Of a DNA stretch of 64,000 nt, positions 47,373 to 57,687 are shown in pieces. The DNA comes from Diogma glabrata (taxonomy: Eukaryota; Arthropoda; Insecta; Diptera; Cylindrotomidae). The stretch spans positions 146,936,413-147,000,412 of the forward strand of contig OY856188.1 of assembly GCA_963693315.1 (NCBI GenBank), written 5' to 3'. The notes under the pieces are model-generated. The model was not told where the DNA came from. It did not search any database and saw only the letters and a list, made by a program, of their open reading frames with translations. A program made the translations under genes and the position numbers. Within the stretch, counting starts at the first letter, position 1, and each line of letters opens with the position of its first letter.

Positions 47373-49299
47373 AATGTTAAATAACAACAAGAAAACAAAA
47401 TAACAACAAAACTTGTTAAAGCTACTGGAGCTGGCGGCTTATTGCAACGCTTTTTTATGTTTATCTGTATCTATATGTCTTTTAATATCATAATGTCCAC
47501 TGTTAATTTGCAAATTCACTCCGACTGGTAATACAATAAACTTTTGCGTCGTTATATTTTGATTTTTTTATAAAAGGATAGTCCAATTCAATATCGTATG
47601 AGAATTTACGTAAACGTTTACTATCCGTCTTGATTTGCAGGAGAACTTTTTAAATATAATTTTAAAAATTAGTATAAATTTACCTTTTATAGTAGCTTAA
47701 AACTTTTGTTACACAAGTAAAGACTAAGAAACAATTTTACTTTTGTTACACAAGTAAAACAATTGAAACAATTTATTTTAATTTTACTAAATAATTAATA
47801 TCTTTTCTGTATTCTGTTAAGTATCAGAGGTATATAGTATACCTCGCGTTCTATTTTTGCAAATCTATACTATTTATCAAGTTTTTATGCTGTTTACTTT
47901 GTTTGTTCTTTATTGAGAAAAAAAATTAGAAATTAGAAAGTAATAATTTTACTTTTGAGCTATCTAGTTAAAGTGTGTTTAAACAGAGTTTGAAACGCTA
48001 CTTATATCACTCCTTTACTTTTCTCTTTCAGAGTGCGTAGCTTAAAAAAAATATAACACTCCCACACAGAGGAGTGAAAATAGTAAAATATCATTCTTAC
48101 TACTAAATTGAAATAAATATTTTCTTTCAAAACTTTTATTTTTGCTTTAAATTTGATGCTTTCCAACGTAAAATGCTTCGAATGATTCGTTCAATTATTC
48201 ATGTATTGTTAGAAAAATGAATATAAAGGATAACTAATTTTGTTCTTTTGCAAATCGCATAAAAGAACAGGAAAATGTAATCTGCTCCAAAGGAGTAAAA
48301 TCGAAAAAACCAAAATTTTACTCTTACGAGTAAGAACGATATTCAAATTATGAACATTTTAATTTTGGAATATTATTTCAAAGGATTGAAATGAGTAAAG
48401 TAAAATTGTAAACTCTGGTTTAAAAATTTAAATTTTTATGAATTTATACGCAAAACTGCGTCTTTTTAAGTAAAATATTTTGTATTTTATTTTTCATAAT
48501 ATACTTTCGATCTCTCGTATATACACCGGGGAGATGTTTCTATAAACAAAGAAACCTTTTCGCTGAGGTAGATGTGTTAGACATCAATAGATATTTGCAA
48601 AATAAAATGTAAATTATTGAAGTGAAAAAAACTGAGTTTAGTATTTCTATGAAAATTATAGTTAAAACACTATTTAGTAAAAAAAATATTGTACTGGTTT
48701 GTTCTCTCAATATAGTTAAATCAACATATACATAACATCATACAAACTGCAAGAAAAAACTGTGAAGCCATTGCTTTGACTAAGATATTGCGCAAACTGT
48801 ACGTAGGTAGATATAAGGTTTTTTGATTATTTCGATAATGCGGGAAAATGTGGTGGAAATATTTGTTTCGTGGGACAAATTTCTCAGTGGGACAACGCAA
48901 CGAAATATGGGACATTTCCACGCAGCGTGGGACGTCTGGGCAGTTTACTACCCATAAACGTGCGTAAATTTTTCATTTGATTCAAAATTGTACAATTATT
49001 GCGAACTTTTTTTAAATCTATAAGAAAAACCTACCACAAAAAAAAATAGTTTCTCCCTCCCTGTATAAAAAAATGAACAAAGATTGACGTTTAGGATACA
49101 TTTTAGATTTTATTATAACCAACCAAACATATAATTTTTGCTATTTTATGAATTAAAAATTATAGTCCATATAGCGAAAAGAATTTGTCAGCAAGTCTTC
49201 ATAACATATTTTGAAAATATTTACATAACTTAATTTGTTCGTGTCGTTAGAAAATATTGCTTGTCCAACCAAATTTTTGCCAAAATTTGCTATTTACTT

Positions 49300-49555
49300 A
49301 TTAATCTACTTTTATTTTCTTTATTCTACCATAAAATATTGGCCTATGTCATATTTTGTCAGTGATAGGATTTTTTGTTTAGTTATCCATTCTTTAACAA
49401 AAAATATAAAAAAATAAAACAAAGGAAGATTTGCGTCCTTCAACACCTTCGAACGTATGTTGTTGTGGGACCTTGGTCTTAAAAGGTTTTTAAGTGTTAT
49501 TGTGACACATATTGTAATTCCTACTACAATTCCAACACATTTTATTAAAAAAAAA
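49300..49555 (+). repeat. R1 retroposon 3' part, inside the hAT element
   Basis: 5' truncated copy, ends CAACACATTTTATTAAAAAAAAAA. Same tail as 40545-41158. Confidence 0.78.
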
Positions 49556-49717
49556 ATAATTAGGTTGTGTTCTCCTGCATGTACTTACTTTTAAGTTTAT
49601 ATAAATTACCAATGGCCAATAACAATTGAAATTTGAATGTTAAATACTGCACTATGAACTCTCGAGGAGCCCTATACTAATGAAATATTTTGTTTCCTCT
49701 GGCTCAGACACGAATAT

Positions 49718-49842
49718 CTTATAAACAAAACACAATCGTTCTTCTAAAAGCGGTAATGCCGCGCACCTTATAGTACGATAGAATTTTGTCAAAATACGCA
49801 CCCACGGCGTTTTTGGAAGAACGATCGTGTTTTGTTTATAAA
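49718..49842. repeat. Inverted repeat, arms about 26 bp
   Basis: TATAAACAAAACACAATCGT and inverse, spacer about 75 bp. Confidence 0.8.
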
Positions 49843-50547
49843 ACTGATTTCATCAGAAGATTAGAAGCAATACGACCGCCTTTCATGTCGGCGGCGCTCT
49901 AGTCCTTGATACAAAGAACGATAACGGTTTGAATATTGCGATGAACAGTACTTTAGTCGGGCCAAAATAATATGCAACGTAATAATTATATTATCAGATA
50001 TATTTCAATTAATAGTATGCGATAAAATTGGTATATTAGTTAAGTAAATCTTCTAAAAATTAGACGAATTTACAAAATAACCGTGCATTGAAATTTTTAT
50101 AGTGTATAATTCTACCACGATTGGATGGTTTTATTGAATCGATGTATTGAATTATTGATAGTATCAGATCCTTGGGGGGGGGGGCAATGCCCCCCCCAGC
50201 CCTACCAAATTGACGCCCCTGTTTGGGGATATGACTTTTACTTAGGCGCCGACATTTTTTTTATTTGATAAAGAATCACTCACTGAAGCGAATAAAACCA
50301 AAACGAGTTGTATCGGAGCCCCCGGGGTCCAAGATACAGGCCAAGATACAGGCCAGGAAAAAGCCAAATCCATACAAAATTACACTGTTTTGACAAGAAT
50401 TTTTTCTGTTTTTTTTAATTTTTGCTTTATTTCCTATGTGCTCATAAGATAAACAGATTAAAACTGACCCTTTTACTAAATTTTCTTAACTTACGATAAA
50501 AATATTAAAAAAAATCCACTTGAGCCTTAGTTCAAGTAATCTTGCCA

Positions 50548-50776
50548 TAACGTTCCCGATGAATTCTCCTCTCAGGAATTTAAAGAAAATGTCCATCATC
50601 ATTTAAAAAAATTAGTATAACTATCCCTATATGCCCATTCCTTCCATTTTCCTCATCTCCTTCCTTTATAGTTGACATGGTATCTTCGGATATTCAAAGA
50701 GTCTAAATAATGAATATTTCATATTTAGTGTGCTAAACATGTCTATCTAATTAATAAAAAAAAAAAAAAAAACGTG
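50548..50776 (+). pseudogene. Non-LTR retrotransposon 3' end, 5'-truncated copy
   Basis: Starts inside the last codons (DEFSSQEFKENVHHHLKKLV, stop at 50618-50620), followed by the same 3' UTR (CATTTTCCTCATCTCC, GACATGGTATCTTCGGATATTC) as the inverse of 33222-33368 and an A17-type tail. A classic target-primed 5' truncation. Confidence 0.82.
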
Positions 50777-50873
50777 GGCCCCTAAGGCTATAATTATTAT
50801 TTTTTAAGTAATTCACGTTGATTCTTTGAAATTGTATATCAAAAATAACATTAAACGTCATTTAAATTGCAAC

Positions 50874-51006
50874 ATTTGGTAAAAATAGTACATTATTTAA
50901 TTAGGAGCTAAAGTGATACTTTTTGTGTTGAGTCTATAGTTTGACAATTATAGACGAAACACAAAAAGTCACTTTAGCTCCGAATTAAATACACTATTTT
51001 TTCGGC
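50874..51006. repeat. Hairpin H4
   Basis: TTTGG..AAAATAGT, GGAGCTAAAGTGA, ACTTTTTGTGTT and their inverses around a 40-nt centre. The right end CTATTTTTTCGGCAAACG recurs inverted at 51373. Confidence 0.8.
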
Positions 51007-51797
51007 AAACGTTTAAATTTTTTTTAAATATGAAATTAATACATCAAACTTTTTATAAATATGAATTTTTATCGTCATAATTCCTTCCAAAAAAGAGAAA
51101 AAAACATTTAAATTTGTATGAATAAAATTTTTTTAACAAAGCAGCCTTTTCAAAATTTCATTTTATGAGAATCAACTTATTTTTTGTTGTCATGGTTATA
51201 CAATATGTTTGAAAAAATAACAAACTAACAAATAACAAATGCTACTTTACAGCCTCCGTAATATAAAACAAAAATGGCGTTACTTTTGCTGTCGCTAGAC
51301 GTTACTTTTGCTGTCAGGCTAAAAAGTAAGACTTTAGCTAACTCCCTAGCGGCAGTAAAGTTAAACTTTACAACCGTTTGCCGAAAAAAGTATATTTTTA
51401 TACGATATTATTTTTTTCAAAGGACTATATCTTGGTCCCCGGGACAACAACAAAACAGCTTAATCAACAATATATTAAAATACTTAATAAAATTAACCTG
51501 AGACCGTTCGAAATGTATAGAATCAAACAATTGTTGCCAATATTTTTACTTATCTCAACTTGTAAAATAAATGATATCAAATAATTATAGTAAAAATTCT
51601 TCGGTAATGTAAGTATTATCACAGCCATTAACAAAAATGAATGATGTAACAATATTACAAAATTCATAACAAAAGCTATTTGTCCTATTAATGCCGTGCT
51701 AAGCACAAAAGTGGTAACTTGGATTTTTGACATTTTGAGATCTTAACACTTTTTAATTTTCAATTTTCACATAGTGTATTCTTTTCGACTGTACTTT

Positions 51798-52875
51798 TTT
51801 TTTTTTTTTTTTAATAAAATGTGATGTGTAGTAGGCATTACAATATGTGTCACAACAACACATAATAGTACATTATGATGCTAGGACGTAAAGCCAAAGA
51901 TTTTGGACGGATGTGGAGTTTGCAAATCGAGGCGCTAGCCGAGATTTGCACCCACATTAAGTCCAAAATAGCTTACGTCCGTGCATCATATACTATTTTT
52001 TATTCGCCGCAAGCAAAATATTGTAAGAAAAGTTGTTTATTCTAAATTAAAATTACAAATTTTCATAAATTTTAAAATCAAAATATGTGGAACAAGTAAC
52101 CTTTGAAAAAATATTTATTATTTTTTCCAAATTCTATGACAACAAATGATAACAACTATTTTAATTGGATAATGAAATTTTGAATTTGCGGGTTGCTTTG
52201 ATAAAAAAATTTATTTTTCATAGAATTTAAACAAATACAAATGCTTTTTACTTTTTTGGACGTAGCTATGACGACAAAATAAATAGCTGAAAAGTGATAC
52301 TTTAAAGCCGCAAATCACAGTAATAAAGTAACACTTTAATATATAGGCGAATAAAAAAACCTTTTAAGACCAAGGTCCCACAACAACATGCGTTCAAAGG
52401 ATGTTAATGGACGCAAATCTGTTTTTTTTTTTAATATTTTTTTGTTAAATAATGGATAACTAAACCATAAATCCTATCACATATAAAATATGACATAGGC
52501 CAATATTTCGTGATAGGGTAGGGAAAATAAAAATAAAATAAGAGATAAAAAGCAAATTTGTTTTAAAAATTTGCAGGAACAAAACTAAAATTGGTTTGCC
52601 AATAGTCCAACTAATGGCATAATCCTTGATTATGGGACGCAGTTGATTAAAGCTCAGATATATAGTTATATGAAGGCTCGTTTCTTCGAGCAAGTTACAC
52701 CCCTAAGAAATCACCTTGGCTAGTCATATCTCACTGCTATTGCCAGTGGTATGCGATATCTCACGTTAACTCATATGCCAAAAGCAGGGACTGGAGTACG
52801 CGGGGTTGTCACACCCGTGGATCAAAAAATAGAAAAAAATTAACAAATTAATAAAAACTGATCCCTCCATGCGTA
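51798..52875 (-). repeat. R1 retroposon interrupted by hairpin element H5
   Basis: Tail part 51798-51864 and body 52351-52875 join perfectly to the uninterrupted copy at 27700-28372 when 51865-52350 is removed. Confidence 0.85.
51865..52350. mobile_element. Hairpin element H5 inserted in R1
   Basis: About 486 bp. Left half is a long nested hairpin: TAGTACATTATGATGC/GCATCATATACTA, GGACGTAA/TTACGTCC, ATTTTGGAC/GTCCAAAAT, TGCAAATC/GATTTGCA around CGAGGCGCTAGCCGAG. The right end is GGCGAATAAAAA, and GCCGCAAGC after the hairpin repeats that theme. Non-coding. Confidence 0.8.
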
Positions 52876-53097
52876 AATGCGTAAAACTGAACAAGTTCCA
52901 ACACCGAATTATCGAAATTTGTGTTCTTTTGGGTTGCACCAGCACAGAATTATGATTTCGATTGTATTCTTTTGGAAACAGAATTGTTATTTTGCCCACA
53001 CCCAGTACAAAAAATAGCATAGTAGAAATTGGTGGTGTAGAAGTTGTACTGAAATTTTTTTTGTGATTTTTGTTTGTTTATCGTATTTGGGATGTTT

Positions 53098-54290
53098 TTA
53101 GGGTTCCGTTTTTTATACGGAACACCATTTATTGGTGAGAGTACAACGAGTTTTTCACATTATTTCGATTATCTCGTGAACCATTAATCCGATGAACTTA
53201 AAATTTGAGGTGCTTATAAAACTAACCTATCCACACAAGATGGCGGGTTAAAAAATAAATAAAGTTGTGTTCGTTTGTTTTACAGAGGTACGATGTAAAG
53301 CCTTTGAGAACATACATTTTTTATCGAGACGAGTAGGGTATCATATGAAAGGGCTTTCAGCATTCCTTAAAAATGTATTTTGGAATTTTGCACCTCACCA
53401 TTTTTTTTGTATAATTCCGAAAAATGACGTTTTCTTTATGTTTTATTGCCCCGACTAACTCCGACCCTATTTCATCGAAAATCTTGAAATATATTTGGAA
53501 TGATAGAAAAATGAGTAGGTTTTTAATGAAAAATATAGAAAAGTGGCAGATGCTCATAACTATATTTATTAAAGGGGTGAATAAAAACATCATTTAGAAC
53601 CAGGTCAAGTGGGGTGTCATTTGAAAGAGCACTTGATTTTAGAAACATTGCCATTTTTTTTACAATTTTGCAATGCATAGTTTTTGAATTATTGTCAAAA
53701 AAGTTGACACAAAAAGTTGGTCCCCCCCTTGCATTTGGAGCTTAATTAACAGAAAAATTTGAAAAATTTCACAGAGACAGGAAGTTTGATAAACTCTGAA
53801 CGAAAATTATAGCGAAGTTTCAAATAATTATATTTTTGTGCTTTTAAGGGATTGGGGTAAGGAAGGGTGAAAAAAGACCCAAGCGAGTAAGAGCACCGAA
53901 TTTAAGAGCCATTGCAATTTTTTTTAGAATTTTGCGATGCACAGTTTTTGAGTTATTCTAAAATATATGCAAATTTCAGACCGCCCCCCCCCTACGTTTC
54001 GACACTGATAGACAGAAAAAATTGAAAAAATTCGCAGAGACAAGAAGTTTGCTATATTTTGAACGAAAATTATAGCGAAGTCTCAAATAATTATATTTCC
54101 GTGTGTTTAAGGGATGGGTGTAAGGGGGGTAAAAAAAACTTTTTTCGACCCAAGTGAGTGGGATGTCATTTGAAAGAGCACTTAATTTAAGAAATAACGC
54201 ACTTTTTTAGAGTTTCGCTGTGCACAGTTTTCGAGTTATTGTCAAAAAACTAAAACTTTCAAACCGTGCACTTGTCCGAGTTTATTTTTT
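53098..54290. repeat. 'GGGTTCCG' repeat, copy 2 (inverted)
   Basis: AGGGTTCCGTTTTTTATACGG hairpin end followed by the same blocks as the inverse of 12000-13526, with two rather than three internal units. Ends CGTGCACTTGTCCGAG. Confidence 0.78.
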
Positions 54291-54310
54291 ATATAACAGG
54301 TATTAATATA

Positions 54311-54560
54311 TAAGAACTGAATCTAAAAAATTATGGTGCAAATTATGAAACTTTTTGCAAGCCCTGATGAGAATGATAAACTTTTTTAAAGTTTAGAACT
54401 TTCTCATTGGTTCGAAGCTAGATCGGTCGAAAATTGTATGGATTGCAAAAAGTTTCATAATTTGCACCATAATTTTTTAGATCCAGTTCTTATATTATTC
54501 TTGATGGGATATTTTCCATCGGGGTGATGTTATATCACAAATAATTTACTGAATTAATAG
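54311..54560. mobile_element. Foldback repeat 'C', copy 2 (inverted, shorter centre)
   Basis: AAGAACTGAATCTAAAAAATT and inverse, then the 65-bp extension ATTCTTGATGGGATATTTTCC matching the inverse of 39523-39590. Confidence 0.78.
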
Positions 54561-55399
54561 GCATTAATATTATGAAAATATTATTTTGTGAGTAAAAATT
54601 AACCAATCACAAGTGTTCTTTTTAACTTGTAATTGTACTGATTTTTTTTGGTTCTGTGTGGAGACGATTTTAAAATTCTGGATTTTTTGTCCATACTCGG
54701 GACAGTCAAAAAGAATACACTAACAGTCACTTAAAACTATATTTATACCACGTTTAAAGCGAGATAGCAAATTAGAAGATGAATTTAAATCTGTGCTGTA
54801 AACACTTTTTATTTTAAGGGTGCTTTCCAAACGACGACTTATTTGTGGAACGTAACTTATTCTAATCTTATTCGAATAAGTATGGTGGCGAGGTGACTTA
54901 TTTTGTATCTCTTTTTCCATAAAAATCTAATCTGATTTGTAATATATACTTTTTATTTTATTTAGTCAATATTTGTCACTAATTTGATCAAACGTTCTTA
55001 TAAATCAGATTTAAACTGACATAATTATAGACATTATTGTCTTGAGTGATTTTTTGACATTTTTAATATGGCGGCAAATAAGTAATAAGTATGAAATAAT
55101 TCGTCGTTTGGAAAGCACCCTAAGAGCTTGCAACTAATTTGATATCTAGTTTTTATAACTAGCAAATTATTTTTAAATTGATATTTTCGGTGTAAACATC
55201 ATTGCAAAAAAAAATTTTGATTTATTTCCTATGAAAATTTTAAATCATCAGATACCTTTTCTCCGTCCAATATTTTTCATTAATCAGAGAAATAATTTGA
55301 GGAATGGTCTAGTTATCATATTTTTCATAACTGTTTTAAATGTTTGATAGATACCAATTTAACCGAAACTAAATTAAAATGTGTTTATATCAAAAAAGA

Positions 55400-55735
55400 T
55401 TTATAGCGTTTTCGATTCTACCAAAATATGTGACTTTTTTTGCACTTTTTACTTCGGTCTGAAAGACCTAAGTATTACATTCATGAGCTCAAAGTGAAAT
55501 TCTTACCCCCACTTTTTTTGGCATTTCTCGACGTTTTAGGACCTACTGATTCTAAAAAAGCAAAAAAAAAAAGGTGTGTCTGTCTGTAGGCCGGCCGCCG
55601 GCCGCCGTCATTACCTACACTGCAGGGAAAACGGCTGGAGGGATTTCAAATTTTTTTTTTCTAAAAATAGGTATTCACAAGTGATAGGTCTGAAAGGACG
55701 CTGTGTTCGATAACTGTCCCGGAAGTGTGTCAAAA
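55400..55735. repeat. Repeat with 'CTTCGGTCTGAAAGACC' and GC-rich spot
   Basis: Contains a hairpin GGTCTGAAAGACC, a GTGTCTGTCTG stretch and an abrupt GC-rich GGCCGGCCGCCGGCCGCCG. First 55 bp match 39185-39240 inverted. Class unknown. Confidence 0.5.
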
Positions 55736-55863
55736 AAATCATTATGTGTGTCAAAAATAGCAAATTTTCATATTTTTGGCTTAAAAAACGTTCATTTTAA
55801 AATTCAAGATTTTATTAAGAGTTTAGCAATGGATCTAACCATTATGTAGTTTAGAATTCTAAG

Positions 55864-56082
55864 ACACTAGAAATGAATGTATTCAATTGAATAGAATGAA
55901 AAATTGCTTTGAGAAGTGAAAGATCCGTAACAAAAGTTTTATCTCAATTCCGGTCGGTTCGGGGAATCGAACCGGCGTCCCTCTGATCAAAGTTTTTATG
56001 GTTAACCATTTTTGTTACGGATCTTTCACTTTTCAAAGCAATTTTTCATTCTATTCAATTGAATACATTCATTTCTAGTGTG
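55864..56082. repeat. Hairpin enclosing a tRNA-like 3' half
   Basis: Arms of about 70 bp (ACACTAGAAATGAATGTATT...GATCCGTAACAAAA and inverse). The loop, read on the minus strand, is ACTTTGATCAGAGGGACGCC followed by GGTTCGATTCC (box B, 55973-55963), like the anticodon-to-T-arm half of a tRNA (nearest Lys-type). Confidence 0.6.
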
Positions 56083-56136
56083 TTAGAGTTCATTTTAAGT
56101 AGGAACATTAAATTTGGAGAAATCTTGATTGTAGGG

Positions 56137-56617
56137 TGTTCCAGCGGGAAAGAGTCACCTTTAAAGAGTCACCGGGAAAGAGTCACCATTGGGTTGTAAA
56201 ACAAATAATAAAAAAATACACAAATACATATAAATTTATGTTTTGCATTATATAAATTTAAATTATATAAAAAAACACACACATAACTTAATATGTTCAA
56301 ATTCATGTATTTGCATTATATAACTTCAGTTATTTATTAATAATTTTTTGTGATTAAATTTTTATAATCATTCGTTTAACAAATCTTCTGGCTATAAGTT
56401 TCAATTATTTATTGTAAACTAAACAATTTCAAATTAAAAAATTAAATAAAGATTCTAAATAAAGATTTTTAAAGATTTTATGTTTAAATCTATAACTTGA
56501 TTCTCTTAATTGTGAACTTGGTGCAATTTAGAAGATACAGTCCACAAGTGATATTAGGGGTTACCTTCGGAACCTTATTGTAGTGTATAACAATTGATTT
56601 TATTCACTACCCGAACA
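56137..56617 (+). repeat. 5' LTR (BEL/Pao)
   Basis: 481 bp, TGTTCC...CGAACA. Near the start it has three AGAGTCACC copies, where the 3' LTR has one followed by an AT-rich stretch. All later sequence appears identical between LTRs. Confidence 0.95.
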
Positions 56618-56619
56618 TT

Positions 56620-56637
56620 TGGTCCTATTCGAGCAAG
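56620..56637 (+). promoter_or_regulatory. Candidate primer-binding site (BEL/Pao)
   Basis: TGGTCCTATTCGAGCAAG starts two bases after the LTR. The tRNA is not assigned; the first 7 bases would fit a tRNA ending AGGACCA. Confidence 0.5.
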
Positions 56638-57687
56638 ATATTTAAATCAACGCGTTGCAAACCAGTGTTGTTCATGAATTATTGATTCAACCAAGAGATC
56701 CAGCTACGTTAAACAATTGGACGTTTTTTCACACTACATTCAGTCATATAAGATAAGTATAATTTCATTCCTTTTGTATTTTATATAATGAAAGTTATCT
56801 ATCTTTAATTATTGAGCATATATGACAATTTTAGTGAATTTTAGTGAATAAACGTTGTTAAAACTATTTAAAAAATAATGATATTGGTGATAGAGTAAAC
56901 TCAAATATATTGAAAAACTATTTTAAGCTTATATTGTTCTATTGTTTTAATCAATTATAAAAGAAAATTATTGTTCGATTTCGTAAATTTGTGGCCACAT
57001 ATATAAGTTATATTTTGTGTGGTGAACAGTATATCTTAAAGTGGAATTACGTAGCCATTATCGTCCAAACTCTACAGTTTAATAATACGGGACAATTTTA
57101 TGGTGGCATTAATTCTTGATAATGTTGTTTCAAAAAAGACTTACAGTTACAAATAAGTGAATTTTTTTTATCATAAACATTGATTGAAATTATTTAAAAA
57201 ATATGATATTGGGGAATTGGAGATATTGAAAACTATTTTAAATTTATATTGTTCATAAAACCTAATAAATTATAAATAAAATTGTTATTCGCTCTCGTAA
57301 ATTAATTGCCATATATTTTAGTTTATGTATGGTGTAGTGAAGAGTATCATAAAGTGGGAATACGTAGCGGTTATGGTAAAGACTTGTATAATTTTAATAA
57401 TACGGGACAATTTTTTGGCTTGAATTCTTGATTACATTGATTCAAGAAAGAGACACAGTTAAAAATTCGTGAATTTGGTGTATTTTCATAAACACTAAAA
57501 ATTATTGTTAAAAACTTTAATATTGATTATTTATATTTCAGTTAAATTAGCTAAAATATATTGCAAACATTTTTAAATCTATATTGTTCGTAAAACATAA
57601 TTACAAAATTTAAAATTGTGTTCGCGTTCATAAATTAATTAATCGGTGAATTAACTTGTAAATAAATTTTATTGAATTACATACGCA
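56638..57687 (+). repeat. BEL/Pao leader with three degenerate ~320-bp repeats
   Basis: Blocks such as TCATAAACA..., TATATTGTTC(T/A/G), CGTAAATT.., AATACGGGACAATTTT and TTCTTGAT recur in order at about 56840-57165, 57166-57485 and 57486-57680 (truncated). No coding frame. Confidence 0.7.

Larger units (their letters stand above)
46192..50221. mobile_element. Decayed hAT element
   Basis: Ends CAGTGGCGTC and GACGCCCCTG with 7 of 8 matching flanks TTTGGGGT (46182-46189) and TTTGGGGA (50222-50229), as expected of hAT (8-bp duplication, CAG.G ends). G-runs follow each end. Transposase remnants lie on the minus strand; an R1 copy (49300-49555) and a hairpin (49718-49842) are inside. Confidence 0.72.

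Noticed and set aside
49700..49950. tRNA or small structured RNA gene
   Set aside because: The structure is a simple inverted repeat within the hAT element with no cloverleaf or box motifs.
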